A DNA stretch of 45,700 nt from an uncultured Clostridia bacterium (lineage in GTDB: Bacteria; Bacillota; Clostridia; Oscillospirales; Ruminococcaceae). The position numbers and the translations under genes were made by a program. The DNA lies in contig CAMVNQ010000023.1 in assembly GCA_947168885.1 (NCBI GenBank), positions 1-45,700 on the forward strand, written 5' to 3'. The notes under the pieces were generated by a model that had not been told where the DNA came from, searched no databases, and saw nothing but the letters and a program-made list of their open reading frames with translations. Shown piece after piece: positions 1 through 9,318 of the stretch. Each line of letters starts with the position of its first letter. Within the stretch, counting starts at the first letter, position 1.

Positions 1-1565
1 ACCTTTACGTCCTTTGCAGTGTTGTTCCAGAAGAAGCAGTAAATGCTCTTTTCATCGTCGTACCAACGATATGCTTCGGGAAGATAGTATCTCTCTGAAT
101 ACATACGGTAATCGTCAACGGGAACATTAGACACAATTTTTCCGTCATTGCCCTTTGACCAGTAAACATATCTTCCGCTGTCGGTGTGCTGGAGCCTTAT
201 CGATTCCTCATGCCGTCCTGCCATGAAGAAATCGAAACGCTCCGCGCGTGGGGTGAGGTCGTTCGACATACAACGCACCTCATACTTCGCTCCGTCGGAT
301 GTCTCGTCCTCGGCAGACTGCTTTATTGCGTAATCCGCGCTGCCGTCGCCATTGTAGTCGTCGAATACGAGACTAAATTTCTCGCGGAAGTTTTCGCGTT
401 GTGCCCCCTTGCCGTCCTTGAAATCTATCGGCGAGCTGTAGGTCGAGTTATAGCTTTCGTCGAAGAAGCCATTATTGTATTCGGCGGTTTTTATCCCGTC
501 CTTACCTGTCTCGGCGTAGTTTCTCGGATATATTGCGACATATCCGATTCGTCCGTCTGCCATGTAGACAGGCGAGCTTGCCGCGATGCCATATCTTCCG
601 AGTATATTATAGGTACACGCTTTGTTGAGCTTCTCTACCTGCTTTGTGTCCCTGTAAAAATCGAACAGCGTATCATAAGCGGAATTCTTTTCGCGTATGC
701 CGTTCAGTCCCGCCGTAAGTTCGCTGCTGCCGCTGCCGTAGGCAAGGATACGGCATACTCCGTTTTCCCAGCGGCATCTTACAACAACAAGTGCACCACT
801 GTAATAATTGTAGAATTTACCGTAGCCGGAATTTTTGGGCTGCGAGAAGACGCTTTCCTTGCTGAGTCCGTTCACTTCAAACCCGACTGTCACACAAAAC
901 TCGCGACCTCCGCTTATAAGCCCCTCTGCACGGAGCATATTCCTTTCGGTCGGAAGAGTTTCATCGTTAAAAACATACGAACCGATCTTATATTCACCCG
1001 TCTCATTTTTCAGTGTATCGAGCCACTTGCCCACAAGCGAGCGCGCAGCATTCATATATTCCTGCTCATTCTTCGGCTCATTGCATCTGATCGAATATGT
1101 AAGCAGGCGGTCTGCCACTTCATCGCTGCTGCTTCCGGAGACGTTCGTTCCGACGATCTTACGGCATATCTTGTCAAGAGCCTTATTGAACGGGTAATAG
1201 TTGCCGTTGATGATGAAATGATCGTAGTATTTTCCCCTGACGAGGGACACGGTGAAATAGCCGCTGTCGCTGGTGCCTGTTATGGTATACTCCTTTTTCG
1301 AGTCCGTCACGTCCGCGGGCAGTATCATCTTCCCGAGAGCCGCGGCGTTCACCTTTTTGACAAAGTCGCGTATATCGCTTTCGGAAGCGTTATACCCGCT
1401 GAGCTTTATATTATTTCCGATGATCGTTGTATTTGCACTGTACGATGTTCTCACAGCCGAGGACAGCGATACCGGTATATCCGCCGCCGATACGGGCACC
1501 GCAAATACCGGCAGCATTGCAAGAACTATCGCGCCTGCCGCGAACATAGAAATATGCTTCTTCAT
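1..1565 (-). CDS. exported protein of unknown function, C-terminus beyond window
   Basis: The reading frame runs without a stop from an ATG at 1565 down to base 1, so the 3' end lies outside the window (at least 521 codons). It begins MKKHISMFAAGAIVLAMLPV followed by small residues ending near VSAAD, a typical signal peptide, so the product is exported. The rest is a soluble-looking sequence with Gly/Tyr/Asp-rich stretches; I recognise no family. The start lies 21 bases after the leucine-rich-repeat gene stop at 1587, and a Shine-Dalgarno AAGG precedes it, so it is probably the last visible gene of the operon that begins at 6770. A 466-codon ORF on the opposite strand is its shadow. Confidence 0.8.
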   Translation of the reverse strand, partial: MKKHISMFAAGAIVLAMLPVFAVPVSAADIPVSLSSAVRTSYSANTTIIGNNIKLSGYNASESDIRDFVKKVNAAALGKMILPADVTDSKKEYTITGTSDSGYFTVSLVRGKYYDHFIINGNYYPFNKALDKICRKIVGTNVSGSSSDEVADRLLTYSIRCNEPKNEQEYMNAARSLVGKWLDTLKNETGEYKIGSYVFNDETLPTERNMLRAEGLISGGREFCVTVGFEVNGLSKESVFSQPKNSGYGKFYNYYSGALVVVRCRWENGVCRILAYGSGSSELTAGLNGIREKNSAYDTLFDFYRDTKQVEKLNKACTYNILGRYGIAASSPVYMADGRIGYVAIYPRNYAETGKDGIKTAEYNNGFFDESYNSTYSSPIDFKDGKGAQRENFREKFSLVFDDYNGDGSADYAIKQSAEDETSDGAKYEVRCMSNDLTPRAERFDFFMAGRHEESIRLQHTDSGRYVYWSKGNDGKIVSNVPVDDYRMYSERYYLPEAYRWYDDEKSIYCFFWNNTAKDVK

Positions 1566-1586
1566 TTTCTTCCTACCTTTCGATAA

Positions 1587-3539
1587 TCAGTTGTTGTAAA
1601 ACTGATCCTGTTTAATGTCGATCTCACACTTCGGGAGGGCTTTCTGAAGCTTGTCCGTAAGCGTAAGGTTCACGCCGTTTGAATGCAGAGAGATAAGTTT
1701 CAGCGTTTTTATCTTTCCGAGCATTTCTCCGTTTATGATCTCCGTACCGTTGAAATATATGGTATGGAGATTTTTGCATTTAACAAAATCCTTCGCGTCG
1801 AATTTTCCGCGGCAGCCGAGAAGTATTACCCTCTCAAGATTCGGGCATTTCGCGAGCGCGGCGTAATCCCCTCCCCTTCCAAACGTCTCGGTAAAGTTTT
1901 TCAGCGTCTTTGAAGGCTTGAAATCCTTGAAACTGTGATAACTGCTCATCATTTCCGCCGTTTCGAGTTTCGGGAGCTCCGAGAAAACGGCATAAGTGTT
2001 CCGGGTCTCGTAAAGACATATGCTCTTTACGTTAAGTCCCTTTATGTCACTGTCGTACAGCTTTGTATAGCCGATAAAGAGTGTATCGAGGCTTTTCAGC
2101 TTTTTGAGGAATGACCAGTCCTTTGTTTCCGCGCCGCTTATAGACAGGTCTTTCAGCTTCGTGAGCTTTGTAAGCGGCGAAAAGTCATAAGTCCCGCCAA
2201 CACCTATTTTCAGCTTTCTGAGGTTTTTGATGCCGGATATTGCTTTCGGGTCAACATTTGCTACATTTTCAATATCAAGCTCCCTCAGCCCTGTCATATT
2301 CTTTATTCCGGTCATGTCGAACTTCTTGCCGCACTGTATAAGCAGCTTTGTCACACACTTGCTTTTGAACAGTGACGGAGCTGCTTTTTCGCTGCGAAGC
2401 TCGGCATAAACGCTTTTAAGGTTCGGCAGCTTTTCAAGGAAGCTGAAATCCGAGTATTTCCCATACAGCCAGAGTTTTTTCAGACTTTTGAGTTTCCTGA
2501 ATGGCGGGTCATTAACGACAGGTTCCGGAGTAGTCCCGTAATAGTTCTCGTCAGCATCAAGCGGGTAGTATGACAGTGCCTCAAGCTTTGACATCTTCCC
2601 GATATAACTCTCATTCTTCAAGCGCGTCTGATACATATAAAGCTCTTTCAGATTCGGAAGTGCCTTTTGTATCTCCTTCATATCGAATACGCAGTCGTCA
2701 AAATCAAACTCTTCGTCACTGCACACCCAGACACAGTCGTCGGGGATATAGTCTGCAAGGAACTTCACCGAGCCTTTATCACGGCTGGAAATAACGAGCT
2801 TCTTCGTATTTTTCGGCACAAGCGTGTTGTAGATGTAAAAACCGGACTCAGTGCGGAAGGTCAGCGTTTCGGTTATGTTAATGTCGGTGTTTGAAGCCTT
2901 TATCTCAAGTGTGGCTTCTGACTTCCCGTTATATCTGCAATTTACTATCACTCCGCCGACGATCTTATTGCCGAAGACGTAGGACACGGCTTTTTTTATG
3001 CCGTCGGTTTCATTCTGCAGCTCAAACATTCTGCGAAGAGCCTTTTCCACAGCTTCTTCGTCGGTAACGAGCGTTTTTTCTCCATAAGGTTTGGTATAGT
3101 TGAATGAAAACAGAAAATACGGGTCAACTTTCAGTTCGCTTTCACTTTTTACTCCTGCCTGCGCGAGCACTGCACGCTTGAAATTATCGTAGCTCCCGAA
3201 ATTGGCTTCGCCGCCCATTTCCTCATAGAATTCCTTGTTAAGCATCGACGCCGAAAGTGAAAGTATCGAATCCTTCTCGGCTTTTCCCTTATCTATGACC
3301 GCATAGCTGTGATCCTTGCGGTATGCGACATATACCATACCGTCCTTGACCGCTTTTTCGACTGCAGATTTTATGACCTTGTCCGACGGCATCGACAGAT
3401 GCTCTGCGGGATCATCCTTCTGCGACGCTGTCGCTTTTGCAGAGCTGTCCGCACACACGGTCACAGCTCCTGTTCCGCTTGCTGTGAGCATTACTGCCGC
3501 ACATAGCAAAGATGTAAGTTTCAATAGTGTTTTTTTCAT
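1587..3539 (-). CDS. exported leucine-rich-repeat-like protein
   Basis: 650 residues starting with a signal peptide (MKKTLLKLTSLLCAAVMLTA, cleavage after about residue 31). From about residue 290 to 635 there are regularly spaced LRR-like units such as LPNLKELYMYQTRL, MSKLEALSYYPL, LKSLKKLWLYG, LTKLKDLSISGA and LKSLDTLFIGYTKL. This is the solenoid fold often used in cell-surface binding. No sortase motif or membrane anchor is visible at the C-terminus, so the protein is probably secreted or held by another surface component. It lies 52 bases downstream of the anti-sigma-like gene and 21 upstream of the next exported protein, in one apparent operon. The ligand cannot be told from sequence. Confidence 0.85.
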   Translation of the reverse strand: MKKTLLKLTSLLCAAVMLTASGTGAVTVCADSSAKATASQKDDPAEHLSMPSDKVIKSAVEKAVKDGMVYVAYRKDHSYAVIDKGKAEKDSILSLSASMLNKEFYEEMGGEANFGSYDNFKRAVLAQAGVKSESELKVDPYFLFSFNYTKPYGEKTLVTDEEAVEKALRRMFELQNETDGIKKAVSYVFGNKIVGGVIVNCRYNGKSEATLEIKASNTDINITETLTFRTESGFYIYNTLVPKNTKKLVISSRDKGSVKFLADYIPDDCVWVCSDEEFDFDDCVFDMKEIQKALPNLKELYMYQTRLKNESYIGKMSKLEALSYYPLDADENYYGTTPEPVVNDPPFRKLKSLKKLWLYGKYSDFSFLEKLPNLKSVYAELRSEKAAPSLFKSKCVTKLLIQCGKKFDMTGIKNMTGLRELDIENVANVDPKAISGIKNLRKLKIGVGGTYDFSPLTKLTKLKDLSISGAETKDWSFLKKLKSLDTLFIGYTKLYDSDIKGLNVKSICLYETRNTYAVFSELPKLETAEMMSSYHSFKDFKPSKTLKNFTETFGRGGDYAALAKCPNLERVILLGCRGKFDAKDFVKCKNLHTIYFNGTEIINGEMLGKIKTLKLISLHSNGVNLTLTDKLQKALPKCEIDIKQDQFYNN

Positions 3540-3591
3540 TTTACTGCCCTCTCTTTTCGGTTTTATAGCTTGTGATCACTGATTACAAATA

Positions 3592-4272
3592 TTATTCCTG
3601 CTTTATCGACTTCGCTATTTCAATTCCCATTTCATAGTCTATTCCTGCGAAATCAAACGAAAACAGATAATCCCCGTTATCCCATGTAAGACAATGCACC
3701 GTGTCATGAGCTATATAATAAAAAGCTTCATATCCGTTTATATCAATATACGTTACGCTGCTGCCCTCTGTGTTCATTCGCATACCTATGCCGTGTTTTG
3801 TTTCATACGAAAAACTTATATATCGGTCATTATCTTCCCATATTTCCCAATATTCACGATCATCATCGCACATGATCTCTTTTGAAAACCCGGACAGGTC
3901 GTATGCTATTCTGAAATGTTCAAGAAGCATTTCCGGTGCGTCCGGGTCCTCAACGTACATCATCGTATGGGTATCGTATTGCTTGGCTGTAAGACCGCCG
4001 AAATGATGTGTTATATACACGCCCGCACCTGTCAGGAGCAGCACAGACAACCCTATCAATACGGCAATGCGTATCTGTTGTCGCAGGCGCAACCTCCGGA
4101 ATGTAGTCTGTATGTCTGTACCTTTCTCCCGCCGCTGTTCATAGGCTTTAATCAGGGCTTTTTTCTTGCGTTTGTAACGCAGTGAAAACTTATGCGCGGG
4201 CATGTCGTCGCTTACCGACTTTTCTATCATTTCGGCTTTTGCCGCAAAAACATCATATAAAGCGCTGTTCAT
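3592..4272 (-). CDS. membrane anti-sigma-like protein with DUF4367-like ectodomain
   Basis: 226 residues: a charged cytoplasmic N-terminus of about 65 residues, one transmembrane helix (about 67-87, IRIAVLIGLSVLLLTGAGVY), then an extracytoplasmic domain. The domain's end (INGYEAFYYI..., LTWDNGDYLFSF..., IEIAKSIKQE) matches the DUF4367 pattern known from ECF-linked proteins of Clostridia. Its ATG overlaps the stop of the sigma factor gene by 4 bases, so translation is probably coupled and the two proteins are probably partners. No zinc anti-sigma motif (HxxxCxxC) is present. Role as anti-sigma factor is inferred from the pairing. Confidence 0.8.
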   Translation of the reverse strand: MNSALYDVFAAKAEMIEKSVSDDMPAHKFSLRYKRKKKALIKAYEQRREKGTDIQTTFRRLRLRQQIRIAVLIGLSVLLLTGAGVYITHHFGGLTAKQYDTHTMMYVEDPDAPEMLLEHFRIAYDLSGFSKEIMCDDDREYWEIWEDNDRYISFSYETKHGIGMRMNTEGSSVTYIDINGYEAFYYIAHDTVHCLTWDNGDYLFSFDFAGIDYEMGIEIAKSIKQE

Positions 4273-4814
4273 TCCAATTCCCCCTTGAGAATTTCATAGA
4301 GATTTTTTTCTGCTCTTGCAATGCGCCTTCTTACCGCACTTGGCTCAATACCGAGCATCTGAGCGATGTCCGCCGTTGAGACCTCGTGAAAGAATTTCAT
4401 CACAAGGACTTCCTGCTGCTTTTCGGGCAGCTTCTCAACAGCTTTCATCAGAAGCTCACGATCGGTGCTGTCGGATATTGCCTGTTCAAGATCGAGATCA
4501 TCGGCAATATCCATATCGGAGATGTCCTCCGCACCGACCGTTTCACGCTGATGGCGACGGTATGTATCTATTGCAATATTCCTCGTGACAATGATAACAT
4601 AGCTCTTTTGCTTTTTCTTTTCTATCGCCGCCAGCCGGTCAATATTTGTTATAAGCCTCACGAAAGCCTCGTGAACAGCGTCCTCCGCGTCCTGCTTGTT
4701 GTGCAGCACCGCAAACGCAGCGTGATACATCGTCTGTTCGTAGTCGTGATATATCTGCTCGACAAGGGAACGCTGTTCCTCAGTCTCGACCATTGACAAG
4801 TACAGTGAAAGCAT
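4269..4814 (-). CDS. ECF-type RNA polymerase sigma factor (cluster 1)
   Basis: 181 residues with the two ECF regions: region 2 (YHAAFAVLHNKQDAEDAVHE...AFVRLI, then SYVIIVTRNIAIDTYRR) and region 4 (LPEKQQEVLVMKFFHEVSTADIAQMLGIEPSAVRRR as the helix-turn-helix). It would direct RNA polymerase to ECF promoters. The ATG at 4814 has AGGTG five bases upstream. Only 38 bases separate it from the preceding gene, so it has no room for its own promoter and probably belongs to the operon starting at 6770, whose promoter carries the ECF-like motif. Its sequence differs from the three paralogous sigma factors at 13, 16 and 23 kb. Confidence 0.93.
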   Translation of the reverse strand: MLSLYLSMVETEEQRSLVEQIYHDYEQTMYHAAFAVLHNKQDAEDAVHEAFVRLITNIDRLAAIEKKKQKSYVIIVTRNIAIDTYRRHQRETVGAEDISDMDIADDLDLEQAISDSTDRELLMKAVEKLPEKQQEVLVMKFFHEVSTADIAQMLGIEPSAVRRRIARAEKNLYEILKGELE

Positions 4815-4852
4815 ATTCGCACCTCAAAATATCTCAATCTCTCTTAAACAGG

Positions 4853-5434
4853 TCAATCCTGTGTAACAATATTTCCGTCTTTGTCAAGATAGAAAATATG
4901 CGTGGAACTGCCGCCATCAAATGGCCAATAAGTATTGAACGGATATCCGGTAACAGGTATTGTCGTGGATTCGCGTGATACTATGGTTATTGCCGTTATC
5001 TCGGGATTTTCCACATGAATAGCAAATCCGTTATGCCATAAACAATGACAGGCATCGGCAGAAAGCGACCGGTTGAAGTCGTCCGAAACCTTATAATTAT
5101 CATTACCTTTATTCGTGAAAACTATAGGCATACACGTCGGGTTAGAGGGGTCAAAGCTGAAAAACGCTATGGTTTCACCGCCGTCCGACACCGAACCTCT
5201 AAATTCAAGACCTTCTCCGTGCATAGATCTCGCGTAATCGAGCATACCTTCTTCGCCGTGGATAAGAGAAGCGTTCTCGATTATATTTATGGTAACAGCT
5301 GCACCAACCGCAATTAAGAGTAAAATTGCCATTATTATCAGAGCCGGTTTTATGATCTCCATAAATGCTGTTATTCTGTCGGTTCGACCTTCGCGTATAT
5401 CCTTATGAGTCTTAAATCTTGAATCATACCACAT
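4853..5434 (-). CDS. single-pass membrane protein, unknown function
   Basis: 193 residues: about 28 hydrophilic N-terminal residues, a transmembrane helix (PALIIMAILLLIAVGAAVTI, about 30-50) and an extracytoplasmic domain ending FYLDKDGNIVTQD. The ATG at 5434 follows GGGAG by 8 bases and lies 16 bases after the upstream lipoprotein's stop; it precedes the sigma factor by 38 bases. The context suggests a component of the same envelope-signalling operon. I recognise no domain. Confidence 0.8.
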   Translation of the reverse strand: MWYDSRFKTHKDIREGRTDRITAFMEIIKPALIIMAILLLIAVGAAVTINIIENASLIHGEEGMLDYARSMHGEGLEFRGSVSDGGETIAFFSFDPSNPTCMPIVFTNKGNDNYKVSDDFNRSLSADACHCLWHNGFAIHVENPEITAITIVSRESTTIPVTGYPFNTYWPFDGGSSTHIFYLDKDGNIVTQD

Positions 5435-5450
5435 TTACGTTTCTCCCGCT

Positions 5451-6770
5451 TCAGGCTTTCGGCTTCACAGCTTCATTTGTTATAAGGCTTCTGTCTGCGG
5501 CATTATCGTTGTAGTAGCAGCCGTGACACTCGAAATAGTCATAAGGTATCGCCGTTCCGTCGCCTCTTGTCGTTCCGCGCACATCGGTAACAAGGTATTT
5601 GCCGCCGATGTTTTGAACAGTGATGTCATAGAACTCATAAGAGTTGATGTCGTTAAGGTGGTCGGCGTTTTTCACGCCGTAATCATCATCGTCGCCCCAG
5701 CCAAGCACCGCAAAATGTCCGATTATCTTGTCGTCGGTAACATCGCATCCTATGTACCATGTTTCGTTGACGCCGAGCCAGCTTCCGCGCGCGCCACCGA
5801 GCCTGTACAGCTTTCCGTTAGCTTCGCCGTACTGTTGCTGCATAAGATAATCTGTATATTTGTCATAGATTGCTTCGTTCAGGCGGCTCTTTATATCGGC
5901 TATGGTTTTTATCTCATCGGATATAACAGGAGCGGCACCAAGATGTGTCGGAAAGCCTTGAACACGCTCGGGTTCTCCGAGTTCATACGCATCGCCGCCG
6001 GTAAATCTGATAAATCCGTTGAACAGCTTCTGTATTTCGTCGGCTTTTTCGAGCAGTATCTTTTCGCAGTCGAGCGTCTTGTCTATCGGGTCGCATTCTA
6101 TGCCCTCTGCGGAATAATCAGTCCAATTCGTGTCTATCAGCAGTTCTATTTGCTCGCCGTTCTCGTCAATCTCGCCGCCGGACATAAGAAAATCAAGCAG
6201 GTTTTGTCTGTCATTTTCCGACATAAGCGGCATAACACTGAATACTACATAATTATCTAAATCAATAAGCATAATCGTAATGTCGTTATCAGTATCGTGC
6301 CATACAGTAGTCTGACCTTGTATGACTTCGTCACACGTTTTACGGACTTTTTCCAACAGATCATCAGTAAGCTCGACCATATTATCCGATACCATTTTGT
6401 AGTTTATCCGGTCAAGACCGTTATCTCCGAAGCATAATGTCATTCGCGTATTATGCTCCATAAACGGGACTTTTTTATACCGAAGCAGAGTGTGTTCCCG
6501 TCCGTTTATAACGGCAGTATCTTCGCCCGCAAGCTCATAGGGCTCGGCGGATTTGACCTGCTCAGCGCTCATACCCCATTCGAGCTTTACTTCTTCTTTG
6601 GCGGCTTCGGAAGTCGTTACGGGTGATGTAGCTTCCGTTGTTGTGACTTCCGCTTCTGTCGCTGATGTTGTTGTGATTTCTGCCGGAGCAGCAGCTCCGG
6701 TGTTTTGACCGCAAGCGCCGAGCATAAGGCAGGCGGCAAGCAGTATCGAAAGTGATGTTTTGCTGTTCAT
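5451..6770 (-). CDS. lipoprotein, first gene of sigma operon 1
   Basis: The start is placed at the ATG at 6770, with AAAGGAG seven bases upstream, rather than at the longer frame start at 6800. From there the protein is 439 residues: MNSKTSLSILLAACLMLGAC is a lipoprotein signal with lipobox LGAC, followed by a Thr/Ala-rich linker (about residues 20-60). A domain opening WGMSAEQVKSAEPYELAG follows, then a second domain with Gly/Asp-rich patches (VLGWGDDDDYGVKNADHL). Neither domain is identified with confidence. It should be lipid-anchored outside the membrane. Its promoter region holds an ECF-like motif (6826-6854), so it is likely controlled by a sigma factor of this region. Confidence 0.85.
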   Translation of the reverse strand: MNSKTSLSILLAACLMLGACGQNTGAAAPAEITTTSATEAEVTTTEATSPVTTSEAAKEEVKLEWGMSAEQVKSAEPYELAGEDTAVINGREHTLLRYKKVPFMEHNTRMTLCFGDNGLDRINYKMVSDNMVELTDDLLEKVRKTCDEVIQGQTTVWHDTDNDITIMLIDLDNYVVFSVMPLMSENDRQNLLDFLMSGGEIDENGEQIELLIDTNWTDYSAEGIECDPIDKTLDCEKILLEKADEIQKLFNGFIRFTGGDAYELGEPERVQGFPTHLGAAPVISDEIKTIADIKSRLNEAIYDKYTDYLMQQQYGEANGKLYRLGGARGSWLGVNETWYIGCDVTDDKIIGHFAVLGWGDDDDYGVKNADHLNDINSYEFYDITVQNIGGKYLVTDVRGTTRGDGTAIPYDYFECHGCYYNDNAADRSLITNEAVKPKA

Positions 6771-6823
6771 AGCTGGTCTCCTTTGAAATGATTTTGACAT
6801 ATTTTGTCAGCCTTCTACTCTTA

Positions 6824-6854
6824 ATAACGAACGAGAAGTCAAAAAGAGGACATC
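6824..6854 (-). promoter_or_regulatory. ECF-like promoter of the 6770-to-1 operon
   Basis: On the minus strand TGTCCTCTTT (6852-6843) is followed by 13 bases and CGTTATTA (CGTT at 6829-6826), then AGAGTAGAAG. The spacing from TTT to CGT(C/T) is the same as at the sigma gene promoters at 13.3, 16.5 and 23.1 kb. Lack of mapped transcripts keeps this an inference. Confidence 0.5.
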
Positions 6855-6968
6855 AAAATTATAAAAATTATCATTATTTCTAATATTCGTTACTATTGTA
6901 CAAATCCGGCGTAAAATCTTGTGCAAATCGGCAATATACAACCAGCATCAGGTATTAAGATTATCCTG

Positions 6969-6989
6969 CTGTATCCTATTCGGATACAG
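6969..6989. repeat. perfect inverted repeat (8-base arms)
   Basis: CTGTATCC, five-base loop, GGATACAG. On the plus strand it is followed by a T-rich stretch; on the minus strand, the direction of the flanking genes, it is not. It may be a weak terminator for the 7093 gene or an operator. Confidence 0.5.
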
Positions 6990-7092
6990 TTTAACATTTT
7001 GCTTTATTTTTTTCAAAGATGTTATCATCAAAATACATCTCATATAAAAAGCGGTTACAAGATAATTACGAAGAGGTTATAATTATTTATCC

Positions 7093-8703
7093 TCACGGCT
7101 CGATATCAAGCATTTGCAGCCACTTCTCCATATCATACAGGCAGTATGTACCGCACAAGCCTGTGACCGTATAGACAATATCCTTATCGACATAGAAATA
7201 CGTCTCTATCGGAAGTGTTACATTTATATCGTCGAAGAACTGGAACACATTTAGCCGTTTTATACCTTTCAGCTCGGGAGTTTTCTCAGCATAAGAACCT
7301 ATGACGTTGTCAAGATACGGCTTCTTTATCTTGAAGTACATTCGTATCTCTTTGAGCTTGTCGTCCTGCTCCTTACCGAGATTGCCTATCTCTATCTCCG
7401 GTATTATTCCGAGTATAGCATCATTCTGCATGGCATTGGAATATCCGCTCTTGCGCACATTTATCAAGTCTGCGATATACCCGTGCGCGACGATATCAAG
7501 TGACATTTCATAAGGATTATCGTCTATGTTGATATCTCTGAGTATTTCAGAGTCGGTAGAAATCACATATCGTGTGAGCGTATCGGGAGCTTTCTCAAAT
7601 ATCTTTGCCTTACCGAGATAAAGGCTGCCCTCGATATTTGACGAGCTGCTTTCTTTGTCACAATAGAAGCCTGCGCGGTATTCAAGCTTATAACCGCCGT
7701 TGTATGAAATATCTATTGCCATAAGGATAGTCTTGTTTTTATTTTTGGCATAATCGACTGTCTTTTTATATTCATTGTTTTTTTCAAGACTGTCAAATGC
7801 CGCTTTGATACCCTCTTTTATCACCGTCTCATCGGTATATGCTCCCTGTGATTTGTATGGGTGAATGTAGCTCATCTCAATGTATTTGCCGTACTCGGTC
7901 TTGATATTCAGATTCCCGTCGCTGTCATACATATCTTTGAATTCCGGGTACATTTCATTAAGGACATCTAACATCTGCTTGCGGAATTCCTCATATGTCA
8001 TGTTTTCATATTCGGTGCCTTTTAAGTTCGGCTTCATGCTATCAAAGTAATCCTTTGACAGCATTTCCTCGATCATCGCTGCATCGGTCGACATCATGGC
8101 GGATTTATCGGAAAGTGTATATTTCCCGTTTTTATCGACAGTTATGGTCTTGATTTCGTTCGGAAGCTTCTTGACAAGCTCGGAAACAATATCCGAAGGC
8201 AGACTGTCCACTTTCACATCATACTTTTCAGCCTTGTTGTTTCCGCCGATGTACAGCGTGAACATATTTTCGTCTATCTCAGGCGGCGGTTCGAGCGTTT
8301 TGACAGTTGAAGTCGTAGTCGCAGGTGTTGTCTCCGGAGCTTCTTGGGTAGTAGTCTGTTTCTTCTCAGAGTCGGAACCTGTTGCATCAATAAACTCCGA
8401 TTTTGTCTCGCTGAAAAATGTATCAAATTCGGGAGCAGCGGCAGCAGTTGTAGTAGTCTCGACAGTTGTTTCAGTTGTACCGCTATCCTCGGAGTTTTTC
8501 GGGTCGGCGGCGGTGGTTGTGGAATCAGCTGTAGTCTCGCTCTCCGTTGTCACCGATGTTTCCGCTGTCGAGACAGTGGTTATTGTCGGCACCGATGTTT
8601 CCGGCGTTTCATCCGCTGCGGGAGTCGTTTTGTTTTCGGTACAGCCGGATATCAACATAGCCGCACAAAGTGTCAATGCAAATATCTTATTTCTTTTCAT
8701 CAT
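7093..8703 (-). CDS. large Thr-rich lipoprotein, unknown function
   Basis: Start placed at one of the twin ATGs (8703 or 8700), which follow GGAGG by 5 or 8 bases. The protein is about 536 residues with lipoprotein signal MKRNKIFALTLCAAMLISGC (lipobox ISGC). A long low-complexity Thr/Glu/Ser/Ala linker follows (about residues 15-140, rich in TTT and ETT), typical of lipoproteins that must reach through the cell wall. The folded part has no motif I recognise; it includes DKNGKYTLSDKSAM and repeated Tyr/Lys-rich segments. Its start overlaps the end of the upstream membrane protein gene (stop at 8687), so the two are probably translationally coupled. Confidence 0.85.
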   Translation of the reverse strand: MMKRNKIFALTLCAAMLISGCTENKTTPAADETPETSVPTITTVSTAETSVTTESETTADSTTTAADPKNSEDSGTTETTVETTTTAAAAPEFDTFFSETKSEFIDATGSDSEKKQTTTQEAPETTPATTTSTVKTLEPPPEIDENMFTLYIGGNNKAEKYDVKVDSLPSDIVSELVKKLPNEIKTITVDKNGKYTLSDKSAMMSTDAAMIEEMLSKDYFDSMKPNLKGTEYENMTYEEFRKQMLDVLNEMYPEFKDMYDSDGNLNIKTEYGKYIEMSYIHPYKSQGAYTDETVIKEGIKAAFDSLEKNNEYKKTVDYAKNKNKTILMAIDISYNGGYKLEYRAGFYCDKESSSSNIEGSLYLGKAKIFEKAPDTLTRYVISTDSEILRDINIDDNPYEMSLDIVAHGYIADLINVRKSGYSNAMQNDAILGIIPEIEIGNLGKEQDDKLKEIRMYFKIKKPYLDNVIGSYAEKTPELKGIKRLNVFQFFDDINVTLPIETYFYVDKDIVYTVTGLCGTYCLYDMEKWLQMLDIEP

Positions 8704-9223
8704 TATTTCCTCCGGTTTCATCATTTTTAATCTCAGTTATTTCTATCATCCACTTGCTGATATACGGCTTGTCCGAGAACAACTGAGGCTTAAAGTCAAA
8801 ATAGTGATAAACCCTGTACGCTTGGCTGCCAATAATAAAGCAGTCCATACCTTCCGCCATTTTATATCCGTATGTAGTTGATACAAACATATCTATGGCG
8901 GCTTCACTTACCTGATCGTAATTTTCGGCAGCTATTCTTCGATATATGTCAAATATCTGCTCATCTGTCTTTGCACTTTCAAATTCTTCCTCTGAAACTA
9001 TTCGCCTGTACTTTGCCGCGAGCATATCATAGTCCAAAATCTCTATCACACACATTTCATTATGTCTCGGCGCATTCATGTATGTGCTGTCAAACACGAT
9101 TCTCCTAAAATCATTTGTATACTCTTGGGTGCTTCCTGTTTCATATACATAACAATACAGTCCCAGTATTGCTGCCGCAATAACCGACACAACAATAATT
9201 ATCCATTTTATAGCTTTTTTCAT
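8687..9223 (-). CDS. small membrane-anchored protein
   Basis: 178 residues: an N-terminal signal anchor (KWIIIVVSVIAAAILGLYCYVY, about 6-27) and an extracytoplasmic domain with FRRIVFDSTYMNAPRHNEMC near its start. No family is recognised. It overlaps the following lipoprotein gene by about 17 bases. The promoter region carries an ECF-like motif at 9260-9286 (minus strand), which ties the pair to the sigma network. Confidence 0.8.
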   Translation of the reverse strand: MKKAIKWIIIVVSVIAAAILGLYCYVYETGSTQEYTNDFRRIVFDSTYMNAPRHNEMCVIEILDYDMLAAKYRRIVSEEEFESAKTDEQIFDIYRRIAAENYDQVSEAAIDMFVSTTYGYKMAEGMDCFIIGSQAYRVYHYFDFKPQLFSDKPYISKWMIEITEIKNDETGGNNDEKK

Positions 9224-9249
9224 TGCTTCGCCCTCACGGTAATAGTCTC

Positions 9250-9286
9250 TACTATATAAAACGAATCAACCCGTAAAATGTAACGC
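9250..9286 (-). promoter_or_regulatory. ECF-like promoter of the 9223-7093 pair
   Basis: Minus strand: GCGTTACATTT (from 9286), then 12 bases, CGTT (9263-9260) and TTATATAGTAGAGAC. It matches the sigma-gene promoters in both half-sites, with a spacer one base shorter. Further upstream is a sigma-A-type element TTGAAA (9400-9395)-17-TATTAT (9377-9372). Confidence 0.55.
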
Positions 9287-9318
9287 TTTTTTTGGAAGAA
9301 TTTTCATTTTCGTATAGT

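Larger units (their letters stand above)
6771..7092. other. intergenic region, AT-rich, with promoter and palindrome
   Basis: About 320 bases between two lipoprotein genes on the minus strand. It holds the ribosome binding site and ECF-like promoter of the 6770 gene, a TATAAT at 6858-6863 without a good -35 element, and a perfect hairpin at 6969-6989. No ORF with a ribosome binding site was seen. Confidence 0.6.

Noticed and set aside
186-1586. 466-codon plus-strand ORF at the left edge
   Set aside because: It is the mirror of the minus-strand exported protein, which has a signal peptide and ribosome binding site; the plus ORF is rich in Cys, Ile and Val without domain features.
8096-8881. 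Val/Ser-rich plus-strand ORF
   Set aside because: Its repeats are the antisense of the Thr-rich linker of the lipoprotein at 7093-8703.
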